Source: Cavia porcellus
Taxonomy: Eukaryota > Chordata > Mammalia > Rodentia > Caviidae
DNA: 64,000 nt
NCBI RefSeq assembly: GCF_034190915.1
Contig: NW_026947502.1
Coordinates: forward strand, 7,238,785 to 7,302,784
Direction of reading: 5' to 3'
The notes beneath the pieces are model-generated. The model searched no databases. It saw nothing but the letters and a program-made list of their open reading frames with translations, and was not told the origin of the DNA. This document shows, piece after piece, positions 20,571-32,470 of the stretch. Numbering within the stretch: position 1 is the stretch's first letter; each line of letters starts with the position of its first letter. The position numbers were made by a program, and so were the translations under genes.

Positions 20571-21989
20571 AGACTTGGGTAAATTTTGTGTTTTGGGTGA
20601 AAACTTACCTTTCTGTTAGAGTTGCCCTTGACTGGGTTGCTCATAAGGGCTGGTAGATCTGTATTCTGTTAGCCATCTTATGGTTTGTATTGTCAGATGA
20701 AATGAAATGAGTAAATTTTTACAAATGAGGGCATCAACCTTCTTATTTGTTCTCTTGTACATGATTTAATGTTTCTAACCTTTAGTTTGCCTATCTACAA
20801 AATGTTACTGTTCATTTGAATGGTGTCTATTAGCCCTCCAATAATTTGAACATGCTCAGTTCTTTGTAGAGCATTATGAAAATATATCATCCTTATTCTT
20901 ATATGACTTTGATATTTTTCAACTGGTACTTTACCTATTCTAGCTCTTTTTGAACTTCAAGATGAAAGTCATCCCATTTATTGTAGGAAGCTTTCTTCTA
21001 CCCCAGCTTTTCCAAATCTCCTTTATGTTCAGTTTTTTATAGTCCTCTATGCTTGAACTTTTCAGCTGGCACATGGAAAAGCTGCTATAGTTATTTCTCC
21101 CTATTTGTGACTCACTCTGCCTTACTTGATATCAGTAAGATCTTCTACACATTGTTGTGTGTCTTTCACAGTCTTTGGCCATGTAGCTGTCTTAGGGGAT
21201 TTTTTAGAAAGAAGTAAGAATTACTTGATGGATTCTGTGTTGTTTTTCCATCTTCAGGTCTACTGATAACATATTTTTATTTGAAATTTATGTCCTTAGA
21301 AGTAATATATTCCCACAGTCAAAATTCAAAATGTCTGAAGAATATCCATCTATGAAATGTCATTCCTCTCCCATGTCTTCTTTCTTCTGGGAGGCAACTG
21401 TTAAACTGTTACTGATTCTTTGCTAGTCCTACCCAGAGCTTTTCTATGCATTCCATTTTCCTTATAATGACAGTCTTTCTTATGTATCCTTGTATTTTCA
21501 TGTAAGGTATTGTTGATAAACATATGGCATCTTCCTTATTAGTAAAGAGGGAGTTCTTTGTGGGTATTTTATAGATTACGTAGTAACTTCTTAACTTAAA
21601 ATATTAACAAGAACAGTAGTTTCACATGCATTTGTAACACATATTATAGAAAAAGCTCACATAGCCTATATCTAGTTTGCTTCAGTGGTAGTATTTTGTA
21701 AAACTATAGAGAAGTATCACAAGCCATATGTTGGCATACAATCTACCAGTGTTATCTGTATTTCTATAGCAAGTACTGTACTTATATGTGAGTATATGTG
21801 CTTAGTTCTATGCAATTCCATTGCATTGTAAGTTTATGTATTCACAGCTACAAACAAGATGCTGAAGATCTCTCTTGTTGCCCTTTATTATTATAGCCAT
21901 CTCCTTCTCACTCCTTCCCTTTACCTAACTCCTACCAACCACTACTTTCTTCTCCATTACTAAACTTTCATTATTTAAAAAAATGTTTA
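20571..21989. other. AT-rich sequence, possibly old L1 3' UTR in antisense
   Basis: No gene is visible. The text around 21260-21600 (repeated TTCTTATG, CATTCC and TTTTCATG pieces) resembles antisense L1M 3' UTR and could be continuous with the L1 starting near 21990. This is an inference. Confidence 0.3.
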
Positions 21990-23290
21990 AATAATGGAAT
22001 AAATAAATATTTAAATAATCAAATAAAAAATGAATCAGACCACATGTTACTTTTTGGGACTCACTGGACATAGTTCTGAAGAGATTCATCTGAATTCAGA
22101 GCATAAGAAATTTGTTTCTGTATAGTGTATGTCTAAACATTCTTGCTTCTGTTGAAGACATGGTGTTTCTAGTTTTTTATTATCATGAATGAAGCTTCTA
22201 TGAGTATTCCAAAAATTTGTATCTGGAATGATCCTTAAAGAGTCATGTGTCAAAGGCTTGGTCTCCAGCCTAGTGTTCTGTTGAGAAGTGATGGCTCCTT
22301 TAAAAGATGAGGCCTAATCAGAGATCTTCAGGTTATTGGGGTTCTGCCTGATGAAGACTGTGGGACCTGATTCTGCTTCTTGGCTTCTCGCTATGAGGGG
22401 AGTGGCTTTGCGCCGCCATGAACTCTGCACCATGATGTACTCCCTCACCAGAGATGGAAAAGCACTGCGGCCAACTGATCATGTTCTGGAGCCTTCAAAA
22501 CCGTGAGCTAAAACAAACCTTTTCTCTCTTTAAGTTGGTTATCTCAGGTATTTTGTGCCATGACAGAGAGCTGACTTGCACAGGGTATTTATGAATGTAA
22601 GTTTTCTGTTATAAATACCCAAGTACATAATGGCTAGTTTTTATCATAATTGCATGTTTTAAGAAACTACCTAATTCTTTTCACAGTACCTGTAGCATAT
22701 CATATTCCCTCCAGCAATGTGTGAGTGACTCCGCTTCTCTGTATGCACGCCAGCATTTGGTGATACCACTATTTTTATTGTAGTCATTTTGATTGTTATG
22801 TAATGATATATCACTGTGATTTTAATTTTCACTTCCCTGATGGATAATTATAGTCAATATCTTTTTATGTACTTTCATAATCTGAATATCTTCTTCATTG
22901 AAATATCTGTTCATGTCTTTTATCCATTTTATAATTGGGTTGTTCTATTTTTTCAGTGTTGCATGTTAAGTATGTTTTATACATTTTGCATTCCCATCTT
23001 ATATTGGATTTATGTCTTGTAAATATTTTCTCTTAGTCTATAGCTCATCTTTTTATCTTCCCACAGGCTTTCACAGAGCAAGGATTTTTAATTTTGATGA
23101 GATCCAATTTATCAACTTTCCTTTTATATGAGTCATGCTTTTTGGAGTCAAGCCTAAGAACTGTTTGCCTAGCCATAGATCTTAGACATTTTCTCTCAAT
23201 TTTTTTACAAATTCTTTATTGTTTAATATTTGACATTGAAATTTTTGACCCAAGTTAATTTTTATAGAAAATATGAGTTTTAGGTTGAGG
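21990..23290 (-). mobile_element. Old L1M LINE fragment, antisense
   Basis: Antisense L1M text is recognisable: TTATTATCATGAATGAAGCTTC near 22180, TCCAGCAATGTGTGAGTGACTCC near 22715, CACTTCCCTGATGGATAATTA near 22835, ATCTGTTCATGTCTTTTATCC, TTTGATGAGATCCAATTTATC and AAGTTAATTTTTATAGAAAA. It is split by a MaLR LTR at 22218-22582. Divergence is high. Confidence 0.75.
22218..22582 (+). mobile_element. MaLR-type solo LTR nested in the old L1
   Basis: It begins TGTATCTGGAATGATCC and contains AAAGGCTTGGTCTCCAGCC, GCTTCTTGGCTTCTCGC, the coding-like but non-coding GCCGCCATGAACTCTGCACC, a CTAAAACAAACC polyadenylation region and a GTATTTTGTGCCATGACAG end. The L1 text continues on both sides. Confidence 0.7.
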
Positions 23291-23292
23291 TT

Positions 23293-23535
23293 TGTTATGG
23301 CTTGTATCTAGATGTCCCTCTAAAGCCTTGTATGCTTATAGGTGGAGCTTGTGAGAGGTGGCTGGATCATGAATGCATGGTACTGGGTCAGTCCTCTAAT
23401 TGGATTAGCAAAGCTCTGCGTGTGGAGAAATGTATTTACTGAAGAAGGAAGCTCTGGCTATGACTCCCCAGGGCATAAGAGTTTGCATATCAGAAACCCA
23501 AGCCATAGCTCTCCCAGAACAATTGCACTGCTACC
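23293..23535 (+). mobile_element. MaLR-type LTR, 3'-truncated
   Basis: It starts TGTTATGGCTTGTATCTAGAT, then TATAGGTGGAGCTTGTGAGAGG and GGCTGGATCATGAATGC. It lacks the polyadenylation and terminal parts, and family similarity fades near 23535. It abuts the end of the antisense L1M. Confidence 0.65.
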
Positions 23536-24024
23536 TTAATTGGATTATATAGATTGATTCTTTTGCATATTTTTATCTCTGCAGTTTACAGAGATGCCAA
23601 TCTTGCACCTGGCCAGCCAGCTCAAGTTACTCACATAATTCCCATAATTCCTGGCCATTCTCACTGTCACTCATCCCTGAGCCACCCCCCTTTTTCACAA
23701 GATAATAAATGCTGAGAGAGGCCTAGGATCCAGGCCTTTGTCCACATATCCTCACAAGGATTGGACTTAGAATCCCTTGGCTGTCCTTAACTTGGAATAT
23801 GGCTTGGTATTTTTACTCTCGCCATGAGTTGGATTGATGATGGTAGATTGGAATTAACTTGCTAGGATTCCAATAACGTCTCAATGGGATTACAAATATA
23901 ACTTTTGGATTGTGAGGAAAACTAGAAAGAGGATTACAATACCTGGATAACTGAACTCGATATTTGGGTTTACAATAGTTCTGTTCTTTTGAGCACTTTC
24001 TTTCCCTTTCATTATTACAATATC
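23536..24024. other. No gene; unclassified AT-rich sequence
   Basis: Nothing recognisable apart from several short GGATTAC-like runs (23880-23990), which suggest a degenerate repeat. The region ends where sense L1 sequence starts. Confidence 0.4.
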
Positions 24025-25470
24025 TACTGTATAGTTCTGGAATCATTAGCCAGAGCGATTAAACCAGAGAGAGAAATAAAAGGAATAAATATAGGAAAGG
24101 AAGAAGTTAAATTCTCACTATTTGCAGATGACATGATACTCTACATAGAAGACCCCAAAAACTCTACCAAAAAGACTACTAGAGTTAATAAGCAAATGCA
24201 GCAGTGTAGCTGGGTACAAAGTTAATACTCAAAAGTCAATAGCCTTCCTGTACACAAACAACAAACTCCATGAGAGAGAAATTATGGAAATGACATCTTT
24301 CACCATAGCATCAAAAATAATGAAATACTTAGGAATCAGCCTAACTATGGATATAAAAGACCTATACATTGAAAACTATAGTACTATAAAAAAGGACACT
24401 GAAGAGGATGTCAGGAAATGGAAAGATGTCCCTTGCTCTTTGTTACGGAGAACCAACATTTGAAAATGGCCATACTTCCAAAACTGTTTTACAAATTTAA
24501 TGCAATTCCAATCAAAATGCCAATAACATGCCTTATAGATCTGGAGAAAACAATTCATTTGGAAACAGAAGAGACCTAAAATTGCAAAGGCAATCTTGAG
24601 CAACAAAGGCAAGGCAGAAGGTGTCACAATCCCTGGCTTGAAATTACACTCGCTACAAAGCTACTGTGATAAAATTGGCATGGTACTGGTGAAAAAAAAA
24701 AAATCAGACCTGAGGATCAATGGAACAGATGAGAAGATGCAGCGACAACTCCAAACATGCTCAGCCACCTAATCTTTGACAAAGGAGCTAAACATGTTTA
24801 CTGGAAGAAAGATAGCCTCTTTAATAAATGACGCCAGAAAATTTGGCTTTCCATATGCTGAAGACTGAATCTAGATCCATGTTTATCACTGTGCACTAAA
24901 CTAAGGTAAAAATGAATCAAAGATCTAAATATTAAAACAGAAACACTAAATCTACTGGCAAATAAGGTAGATAGAAATCTTTCAGACATATGGGGTAGGC
25001 AAAGAGTTATGAGCAAAATGCAAACTGCATGGGAAGTACTTCTCAGAATCAACAACTGGGATCTCTTCTTATTAAAAGTTTTTGTACTTCAAAATACATT
25101 ACCAACAGAGTGAAAAGAAAACCCATGGAATTGCAAAGAATTTTATCCAGCTGTCCCTTAGACAAAGGACTCCAATTTAGAATATATAAAGAACTGAAAA
25201 AGATCAGACTACCCAAATTCAAAGACTCAATCCAAAAATGGGCATCTGAAATGAGCATACATTTATCAGATGAAGAAATACAAATGGCAAATAAATACAT
25301 GAAGACATACTCAACATCACTGGTCACCCAAGAAATGCAAATTAAAACAGCACTGGGATTCCATCTCACTCTGAAAAGAATGGCTGCCATTGAGAAATCA
25401 ACCAATAACAAATGCTGGCAGGGCTGTGAGGTGAAAAGGAACCCTGCTCCACTGTTGGTAGGAGTGTAGA
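24025..25470 (+). pseudogene. L1 ORF2 remnant (RT catalytic region to C terminus)
   Basis: The first frame (24037-24225) carries [12 protein letters not shown], with the FADD box of the non-LTR reverse transcriptase active site; the two aspartates are intact. Frameshifts and stops follow. The longest later frame (25029-25469) matches the ORF2 C terminus, with QNQQLGSLLIKSF, a KWASEMSIHLSDEEI stretch and YMKTYSTSLVTQEMQIKTA. The overlapping minus frame at 25049-25495 is its shadow. No functional protein is encoded. Confidence 0.85.
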
Positions 25471-25880
25471 CTGGTGCGGCTACTGTAGAAATCATTGTGG
25501 ATATTCCTCAAAAAACTAAGATTGGAAGTTCCATTTAATCCAGCTATTCCGTTTCTGGATATTTTCCCAGAAAAATTGAAAATATCACATCATAGCGATA
25601 TATGTACAGCCATGTTTATAGCATCAAAATTTGTAATAGCTAAATCTTGGAAATAATTCAAATGCCCATCAGCCACAAAATGGATTAAAAAATGTGGTAT
25701 TTTTATACAATGGAATATTACTCAGCTATAAAAAGGATAATCGAGGCTTTTATAGGTAAGTGGAGGCAACTTGAGACCACATGCATAAATGAAATAAATC
25801 ATATTTATAAGTAGTGTATTGTCTCCTTAATATAAAAAATGGAAAATAAAAATCTGAAAGAGTAATAAGATCCAAAATAT
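24025..25880 (+). mobile_element. 5'-truncated L1 LINE, sense
   Basis: The L1 begins within the reverse transcriptase part of ORF2 and runs through the ORF2 C terminus. TATACAATGGAATATTACTCA near 25700 is a classical near-3' block. It ends in A-rich sequence near 25880 without a clean poly(A) tail. Only about 1.85 kb of a 6-7 kb element remains, the usual result of incomplete reverse transcription. A short A run (24689-24701) and indels show that it is not active. Confidence 0.85.
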
Positions 25881-26448
25881 ACAATACATATTGTAATAAT
25901 TAAAGGAAAAGAAAATCCTCTTGCACTTTTATCAAAAAATGAATCATGCATTTTTGTATATGTATTATATCTGGCTTTTATATTCTGCTTCATTGTTTAT
26001 ATATCTGTTTATGCACCATAATCACATTGATTTTATTCCTATAACACCTGATGGATCTTAAAGTCAGATAAATGCATTCTTTCTACCTTATTCCTTACTA
26101 AGAAGCATTTTATTTATTCTAGGAGTTGCCCTTTTCCATGTGAATTTCAGAATAAACTCATATGTGTCAGTGAAGTCCTTACTAGAGTTTTACTAGTAAT
26201 AGTATTAGACTTATAGATCAGTTTAGGGAGGAGCCACAACTGTATGTTGGGTATTTACAGTGAACAGGGTATACTCTCCACTTATCTCTTTGATTTCTTT
26301 ATCAGAATTGGGTAATTTTCAGCATACAGATACTCTATACGATTTTTTTTTAGGTCCCAGTTTTTTTTTTTTTTATCAGAATAGTCATAAATCGTGTTTA
26401 ATGTAAAATTTCTCCAGGTTTATTTTGGTCTTTTCTTTTTAATTTCAC

Positions 26449-26508
26449 TTTCTTTCTTTCTCTTTCTTTCTTTCTGTCTGTCTGTCTGTCTTTCTTTCTC
26501 TCTTTCTG

Positions 26509-26544
<36 letters not shown>

Positions 26545-26545
26545 T
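26449..26545. repeat. (TTTC)n / (TCTG)n pyrimidine microsatellite
   Basis: CTTTCTTTCTTTC-type arrays with an internal TCTGTCTGTCTG section. On the minus strand this is an AAAG-rich extension of the A tail of the adjoining B1, the usual origin of such tracts. Confidence 0.9.
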
Positions 26546-26695
26546 AGCAAGCTCTCACTATGTAGTGTAGGCTGACCTTGAACTTGCTTATGTGGTCCAG
26601 GCTGGCCTCAAACACTTGATGAGCCTCCCACCTCAGCCTCTTGAGTGCTGGGATTACAGATGTGCCACCAGATCCCCTGTATCACAGGTTTATTT
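26546..26695 (-). mobile_element. B1 (7SL-derived) SINE, antisense
   Basis: GCTCTCACTATGTAGTGTAGG, GTCCAGGCTGGCCTCAAACAC, TCCCACCTCAGCCTCTTGAG and GTGCTGGGATTACAGATGTG are antisense 7SL-derived SINE blocks in the correct order. No dID segment is visible, so this is a plain B1. Confidence 0.9.
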
Positions 26696-27110
26696 TTAAT
26701 ATATGGAAATGCATTTAATTTTTTTTCCTTTGACCTTGTTTTCTTCAAGCTTACTGAGCTTATTGATTACTGAAAGTTAGTTCTAGAAATTGTTTTTAGT
26801 AAACCTGGTAGGATTTTGTACATTTTCATGTTACTCACAAATAGGAATAATTCTATTCTTTTCCTTCCAATTTGTCTTTTATTTATTTTTCTTGCGTTAT
26901 TGCAATAGCCAGAACTTCTAACGTTATTGAATAAGAATGGCTAGAGTGACTCCCCAGGCCCTTGTTATTGGTCTTGGGGGAAACATTTTGTATTTTATCC
27001 TTAGTACCATCAGCAGAAAGTTGCTTTATTTTCTTAAAAAGGCTACTGAATAACATTCTGTTGTGAGATTGTACTTCAATTCACTTCTCTAATTGTTAGC
27101 TGATTTTTAG

Positions 27111-27649
27111 TTTTTGATATTTAATATAACAATGCTTCTATGACTGTAATTTTAGGCATGCCACACTTATAAACACATGGGAAATATACATTTCTAGAAA
27201 ATGACCATTTTCTCTGTTCTATTCAGACCTATTTTACTTTAATATATCCTGCTATTTTTTATTTTTCCCTTAATTAAAAAGATAAAAATAAAAAAGTAAA
27301 TGATATCCTGACATAAAAGTAGTTACCATATTGTCTCTTTCCTTGAAATCTTTGAGTATAACTTTGTATACTGTAGCATCAAACATACCAAGACAATGTA
27401 AAACCATTCAAGAGAATGACAGTATTACAGCATATTTAGAACCAACTATCAGAAAATGAACAATGATTTCTGTATAATCTCCTTCAGACCTACTTTTTAA
27501 TCTGCCTTGGTTTGGTGGGTTGAATACTATACAGTGGCAGCAACTCCCAAGCCCAGGTTCCAAGCCTAGTATTTGCCCTGAATCCAGATCTCTATATTCA
27601 TTACCTACTTACTGTAAACATGTAAACATTTGGATGTTTACATGTTTCC
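27111..27649. other. AT-rich, no gene; possible MLT-like fragment at 27505-27605
   Basis: Mostly unclassified. At 27505-27605, GGTGGGTTGAATACTATACAG followed by CAAGCCCAGGTTCC resembles the start of an MLT-like LTR; this is weak. Confidence 0.3.
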
Positions 27650-28225
27650 AAATTTAACATATCTAAAGCTGGGCTTTGAACTGGCCTGTGTAGAGCATTC
27701 AAAACCTTTTATTTTGAGGCTTCCACTGTTACCCTTCCATTGTCACAAACCGAGGACCTTGTGGACATCCTTGCAATCTTGCTTTCACACACATTCAAGC
27801 TTTCAGTAAGCCCTGCACGGATTGTTTGCAGTTCTCCTCACTCTTTCTCCGCTCTGGCATAGGCCTCCACCCTTCTTCCTTGGATTACTGCAGGCACCTA
27901 CTGTCTAGTCTCTCTCCTCATTACTTCTTTATAATCTGTCCCGTGTGAGAAGCTACACTGATTCTGTCAGACACTGCATAATGAGCTCCTCTGCTGAGAA
28001 CTTCCAGTGCCTTTCCATCTCCCTCAGAGTAAAATTCAAGTCCTTCTTATCTAGAATGCCTTAATCTAACTTGTGATTCCCCTGCTCTCCATTCTGTCAC
28101 TCTCTGAGGTCCTCTTTGCTCCCTTTTCTCTATGTTGACCTCAGTCTAGTTCTTTAAAAATAAGTACACTGTGACCTCAAAACACATATTGCCCCAGGAC
28201 AGGTACAACTTTTCTCTACGTATCC
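27650..28225 (+). mobile_element. Ancient L2-like interspersed repeat
   Basis: The series CTTGGATTACTGCAGGCAC, AGCTACACTGATTCTGTCAG, TTCCAGTGCCTTTCCATCTCC, AGAGTAAAATTCAAGTCC, ATGCCTTAATCTAACTTGTG and CTCTGAGGTCCTCTTTGCTCC follows an old mammalian repeat in which 'subset of clones ... AATAAAATCCAAACTCC' style blocks recur. I associate this with L2 but could not check the exact family. Confidence 0.4.
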
Positions 28226-28269
28226 ATGTAGCTCACTCTCCCATGCCCTTTAGGCATCTGCTATTCAAT

Positions 28270-28765
28270 TTGTCACTGAAAGAAGTCTCAGGAGGTTTCT
28301 CAAAGAATAGACAGGGAGCTCGACTCATTTCCTTCATGTGACTGCTGTCCCAGAAAAACATAATTTCAGGCTGTGTCTGTGTGAGGCACGATGCAGATTT
28401 ATTAGGCAGCATTAGGTAGTAATAGGAAAAGACTCTAGCTAATGTAACTGAAGAGCCATACTTGATGGAGGGGGCAGATGGGCCCATTCATAAAAGCAAA
28501 GAGGCCAGCATTCCAGGATTAGCGAAGGTGGGCCAGGTCAGGTTGATCATCATCTTAGTTCTGGTTACTATGGCTCTGGAGGAATCCTTATCCATAAGGG
28601 TAGTGGGTTCCTATGAGATGATTTTTGATGTGCAGGAAGGGGTGTCTTGGTTCTTCCCATGGAAAAATTGCTCTGGCTTTGAGGCAGTTGACCTCATCGT
28701 GGAGTGATCTGCAAGACTACCTTTCCTGGAACTTGAGGTGACTGTAGGTGTGAAAACTTTTAGAC
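28270..28765 (-). mobile_element. ERV-type LTR, antisense
   Basis: The plus strand reads ATGCAGATTTATTAGGCAGC and TAGTAATAGGAAAAGACTC near 28390-28430. Read on the minus strand this gives CTAATAAATCTGCATCG, a polyadenylation region like that of the ERV LTRs at 2140 and 5990. TAGGAATCCT-rich and GGTTACTATGG segments make up U3. Frames at 28233-28487 and 28462-28707 lie inside and are not genes. Confidence 0.45.
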
Positions 28766-31539
28766 ATTGCTTTAGGGGGTTTGGACTGGACATTGTGAGA
28801 GCCAGCAATTGAGAGTCTTTGAAATTACTTTAGTTACCATTATCTTGGTGTCCTTAGTCTTGAAGGGGGATGAAATAGATTACAGATGCTTTCAGCATGA
28901 TTGGCATTCCTACAAATGGAGGTGAGCAGGGCTCTGTTCAGAGTACTAAGGTAATAAAGGAGGCACAGAAATTAAGAAGAGCTACGAGCTGCCATGTCCA
29001 GCTAACAAATACTCACGATGAATACAAACGTTATATGTTATGATGCTAAGCAAAATAGCTAACGACAATAACCACAACAAGAATAAAAATGAGGTAAGAG
29101 GACTTAGAGATAGAGGGAGGGAAGTTGGTGGGGAGAGGATTAAAAATAGAAAGGATACGTGTGTTATATACATGTGACTACTCCCCAAGAGGAATGTAAA
29201 CTTCCTGTACTGCAAATATGTACTCATAAAATAAAATGGAGCTTTCTTGCTTCCTTTCTACCTGTTTCTTTTTTTTTTTTTCAGTTCTACCTCAAATTGA
29301 GCAGAGGGGCCTTATTCTACCTTAGAATTTCCCTTTCCCTTAAGCCTGGTTTATTTTTCTGTGTGCTATTCATCGCATGGCATTTATTAAATATATAGAT
29401 AGTATATACTTGTTTGTATATTGAATCCTCTTCTCTAGTAGATCGTCAGCACCTTGAATGAAGAGATTTTTTTTTATTGCTCTTGCTCTCCAGCACCTCC
29501 AATACTGCTTACTAGAAAATCCAGTGAATGAGTTAATGAATAAAATAGTGGGACAAATGTGATATGCATCTAAATTTTATAGACGTTGGCAAACTACTCT
29601 ATAAAGAGGTTCTACAAATAATATATGAGAGTTGCATTCCCACTGATAAGAGTACTGGGTATGGGAGCTTGTTCTTCTTTCAGTACACAAGCTGTGAAGA
29701 GTTTGTCTTGACTCTTAGTTTTATACGTCCAAAGGCAGACACAGTGGATTAAATCGCCACACATTTACTAGGCCTCTACGACAAAGTCCAGAAGAATGCC
29801 ACACAATTCTTGTTGTTTTAACAATAAAAAAACTTAAATAACTGAGTTCTCAAGATTTGTGTGGTTATATAATTTCACAGATGAGGATCTGGCAAAGTGT
29901 TCACAGTTTCTGGCAAAGTGCTCACAGTTTCTGTCTTTCTTACCCTGAGACATCAGTTGAGCTACCTTTGTCTTTCCACCAGACTTCCTCTTGAGTCCCG
30001 TCTGAGAATCCTCTTCCTGGTGACTTTTTGTTCCTTAGGAATGGTAGCAGCCACACTCTTTGCTAACATAGAGTATTTGGTGGGAGTAGTAATGCAGATC
30101 TGGGGGATTTGAGCCCTCCAGAGACTAGACCAGAGAACAAGAGTCTTGTTGTTTGACTATTACATTATTTTTTCTGGACCTCTACCAGGTGCTAAGAATA
30201 TTATTTTTGAGTATTAATATCTGTATCTTTGACACTCATGATATAAGGATAACCCCAATACAATGTGTGATATAGCTTTCCATAATTTCCAGATAGTACC
30301 CATCTTGTGAGTAGGGCCTTGGGAGGGTAGAGTGGGAAGAGAGGATGTGAGGCCTAGCTTTGGCCATGTTTTTTAGAGAGATGAACTTGGAACATTAATA
30401 TATTGAACAGATTTCTGAAAGCCTCTTTAGAGACTCCAGTTTGTGAAGGTGCTTTGTGAATACCTAAGAGGAAATAAAATGTGTGGTGTTGCTGACTATT
30501 TGAACCAATATTTTACTCTCTAAAGCATATCACAGGCAAGGGTTTCCAGGGCCCAGTGTTCCTGGAAGCCTCGCCTAGGGGTAGCACTTGGAGAACGATG
30601 ATCTCTTATTTCTGATCTGATTCTTTACTCTGCTTTCAGTTCAGAGCTTTCATCTTCAGAGAGAAAATTGATGCTGTGCTTTGATTTTCAGGAAAAAGTG
30701 CATAGGAGCATCCCTACAAGGGCCATCATTTATTAAGGATATTTGTGGCACTGAACCATCTGCAGAAGTTCTGAGTTACTCACTTCTATGGGTTGTTTGA
30801 TCTCCTAATTAGCTATCCTTCTTAGTTCATCTTTCACGAGTTCACACAACCCGCCACACTCTTGTCTGACGGAACAGACAGATGAGAGCAGCGGAACAAG
30901 GAAGGAGCTGGAAGTGGGTATGAAATTCTGGGAATTCGCTGCACATTTCCTCTCCTCTAGTCTACCTGTTCTAGTGCTGACCCCGGGAAATGATGCAAGT
31001 TAACTTGCAGACGGCGCTGCCATTGAAGAGTGAAAGGACTGGGCAGGACACATGCAAAAAGAAATATTCTGAGAATGAGGGCTTATTTCTAGCGGGGGAA
31101 TCAGGGCATGCTTCAAGGAGAAGGTGGCCACCAATTTAAAATGTCCACTTAGAAAAAATAGAACATTCTTTTGAGAGCAATTTGATGGTCAGAGTTAAAG
31201 TGCACATTTCTTACTATATGATGTCATGCAGTTCCAGTGGAACTCCAACTGGAGGAATTCCTACCTGGAAGCAGTCATACAGAATGAAATCAGTGTTTAC
31301 CAGTAGTGAAATACGATCCACCCGCATTATTGAATGCTGAATAAATAGGAGGAAGAACCCAGCACTTCTGTGTAAGTTAATGTAAAATTTGTGTATTGCG
31401 TATTTCAAGTGAAAAATCAAGGACATTTCGTAGTTAGAATTTTTGTAAAAAAAAGTTAAAGCTCTCATAGTTTGTTATACAGAATATAGGCTAGTACGTA
31501 AATTTAGAGTATAGATTAAGCTAGTCATAACAGTTATTT
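28766..31539. other. No gene; low-copy sequence
   Basis: Frames of 62-81 codons at 28982-29227, 29159-29398, 29564-29752 and 29897-30112 have no recognisable domain. A T run lies at 29267-29282. A G+C-richer part near 30830-31090 contains a perfect 16 bp palindrome (30994-31009). No exon is supported. Confidence 0.45.
30994..31009. promoter_or_regulatory. Perfect 16 bp palindrome, possible dimer binding site
   Basis: TGCAAGTTAACTTGCA reads the same on both strands and is centred on GTTAAC. It lies in non-repetitive sequence. A binding site for a dimeric factor is possible; the half-site resembles part of HNF1 or C/EBP-like motifs, but this is speculative. Confidence 0.25.
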
Positions 31540-31554
31540 TAAGTGGGTGGGAAA

Positions 31555-31765
31555 AGTTTTATGCTCTATATTATATTTTAAAAATTTGTATTTTAAAAAG
31601 AAAAAACAAGAAAAATGATGACACAAAATTTCAAAACAACAAAATAGAATAGCAACAATGTTTAACACATGGTGTATTGTTATATTCAAAGTAGTTGTTT
31701 AGATTATTAAGATGTCAGCATGAAAAATAGTTCAAACAATGTAAGCACAAACCTTTCTTTTCAAT
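31555..31765 (+). repeat. A-rich element family, single unit
   Basis: The unit starts with a T/A-rich head (TATTTTAAAAATTTGTATTTT), runs into AAAAGAAAAAACAAG, then ACAAAATTTCAAAACAACAAA, AGCAACAATGTTTAACACATG and a TTCAAAGTAGTTGTTTAGA segment. The same blocks occur in the same order at 34945-35365 and in inverted form at 41945-42556. Confidence 0.55.
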
Positions 31766-31799
31766 GAGCTAGTAGAAATTTACTAATATAACTATCGTA

Positions 31800-31871
31800 A
31801 CTATTAAATATATAATATAAAGTACACAATACATATATATTATATATATAAAATTAATATTATATATATTC
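31800..31871. repeat. (TA)n-rich low-complexity tract
   Basis: Alternating TATATAT blocks separated by AAATTAA pieces. Duplex stability should be low here. No other function is apparent. Confidence 0.85.
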
Positions 31872-31984
31872 CTTTTCCCTTCCTTCTTTTCTACTTCTCC
31901 CATCCTAGTTGTTCTTTTCTTTTGAACAGCTTCTTCCCACTTCACAATATCTATTGTATATTTGAATCTTATTTATGATTTTGA

Positions 31985-32470
31985 TTTGTTACACTAGGGA
32001 GATAATATAGTGTTTACACATGCAAGTCTGATTCATTTAGCTTGTGAGTATGACCTCAAGTTACATCCATTTCCCTATAAAAGTCACAAGGTAATCATTC
32101 TTATGGCTGATTGTATAAAAATACCACATCTTTTTATCCTTTCCTCATTTCATAGGCATTTGAGTTGTTTTCAAGATCCAGCTGCTACAAATTGTGCTGT
32201 TATAAACATGGGTGTGCATATATTGTTGTGGTATGATGTTTTTAATTTTGAGAAAATACCCAGAAGAGGAATAGCTGGATTGAATAGAACCTCTGGTCCT
32301 ACTTTTTTGCCACATTGATTTCCACAGTGATTACACAAGTCTACACTCTCATCAACAGTGGAGAAGGGTTCTGTTTCCTCACAGCACTGTCAACATTTAT
32401 TATTAGTAATTATATTTTTGTATCATTCATTGTAAAATAATGAGCATACATTATACTTATGGTTCAAAAA
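31985..32470 (-). mobile_element. Old L1 fragment, antisense 3' part
   Basis: CAAGTTACATCCATTTCCC, GGCATTTGAGTTGTTTTCAAG, TGCTACAAATTGTGCTGTTAT, AGAAAATACCCAGAAGAGGAATAG and CACACTCTCATCAACAGTG-like text are the antisense of the L1 3' part (ORF2 end to 3' UTR). The frame 32010-32318 is antisense and not a gene. Confidence 0.75.

Larger units (their letters stand above)
26000..27110 (-). mobile_element. Old L1M LINE fragment, antisense ORF2 region
   Basis: Antisense ORF2 text: CCATGTGAATTTCAGAATAAAC near 26140, GATTTCTTTATCAGAATTGGG near 26295, then after an inserted B1, TCCTTCCAATTTGTCTTTTATTT near 26865 and GTTATTGAATAAGAATGGCTAGAG near 26920. The interruption at about 26440-26700 is the B1 and its derived microsatellite. 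Confidence 0.75.

Noticed and set aside
25049..25495. 148-codon minus frame
   Set aside because: It is the antisense shadow of the L1 ORF2 C-terminal region on the plus strand.
26449..26545. Regularly spaced repeats resembling an array
   Set aside because: Tetranucleotide microsatellite derived from a SINE tail; no spacers, and CRISPR is not expected in a mammalian genome.
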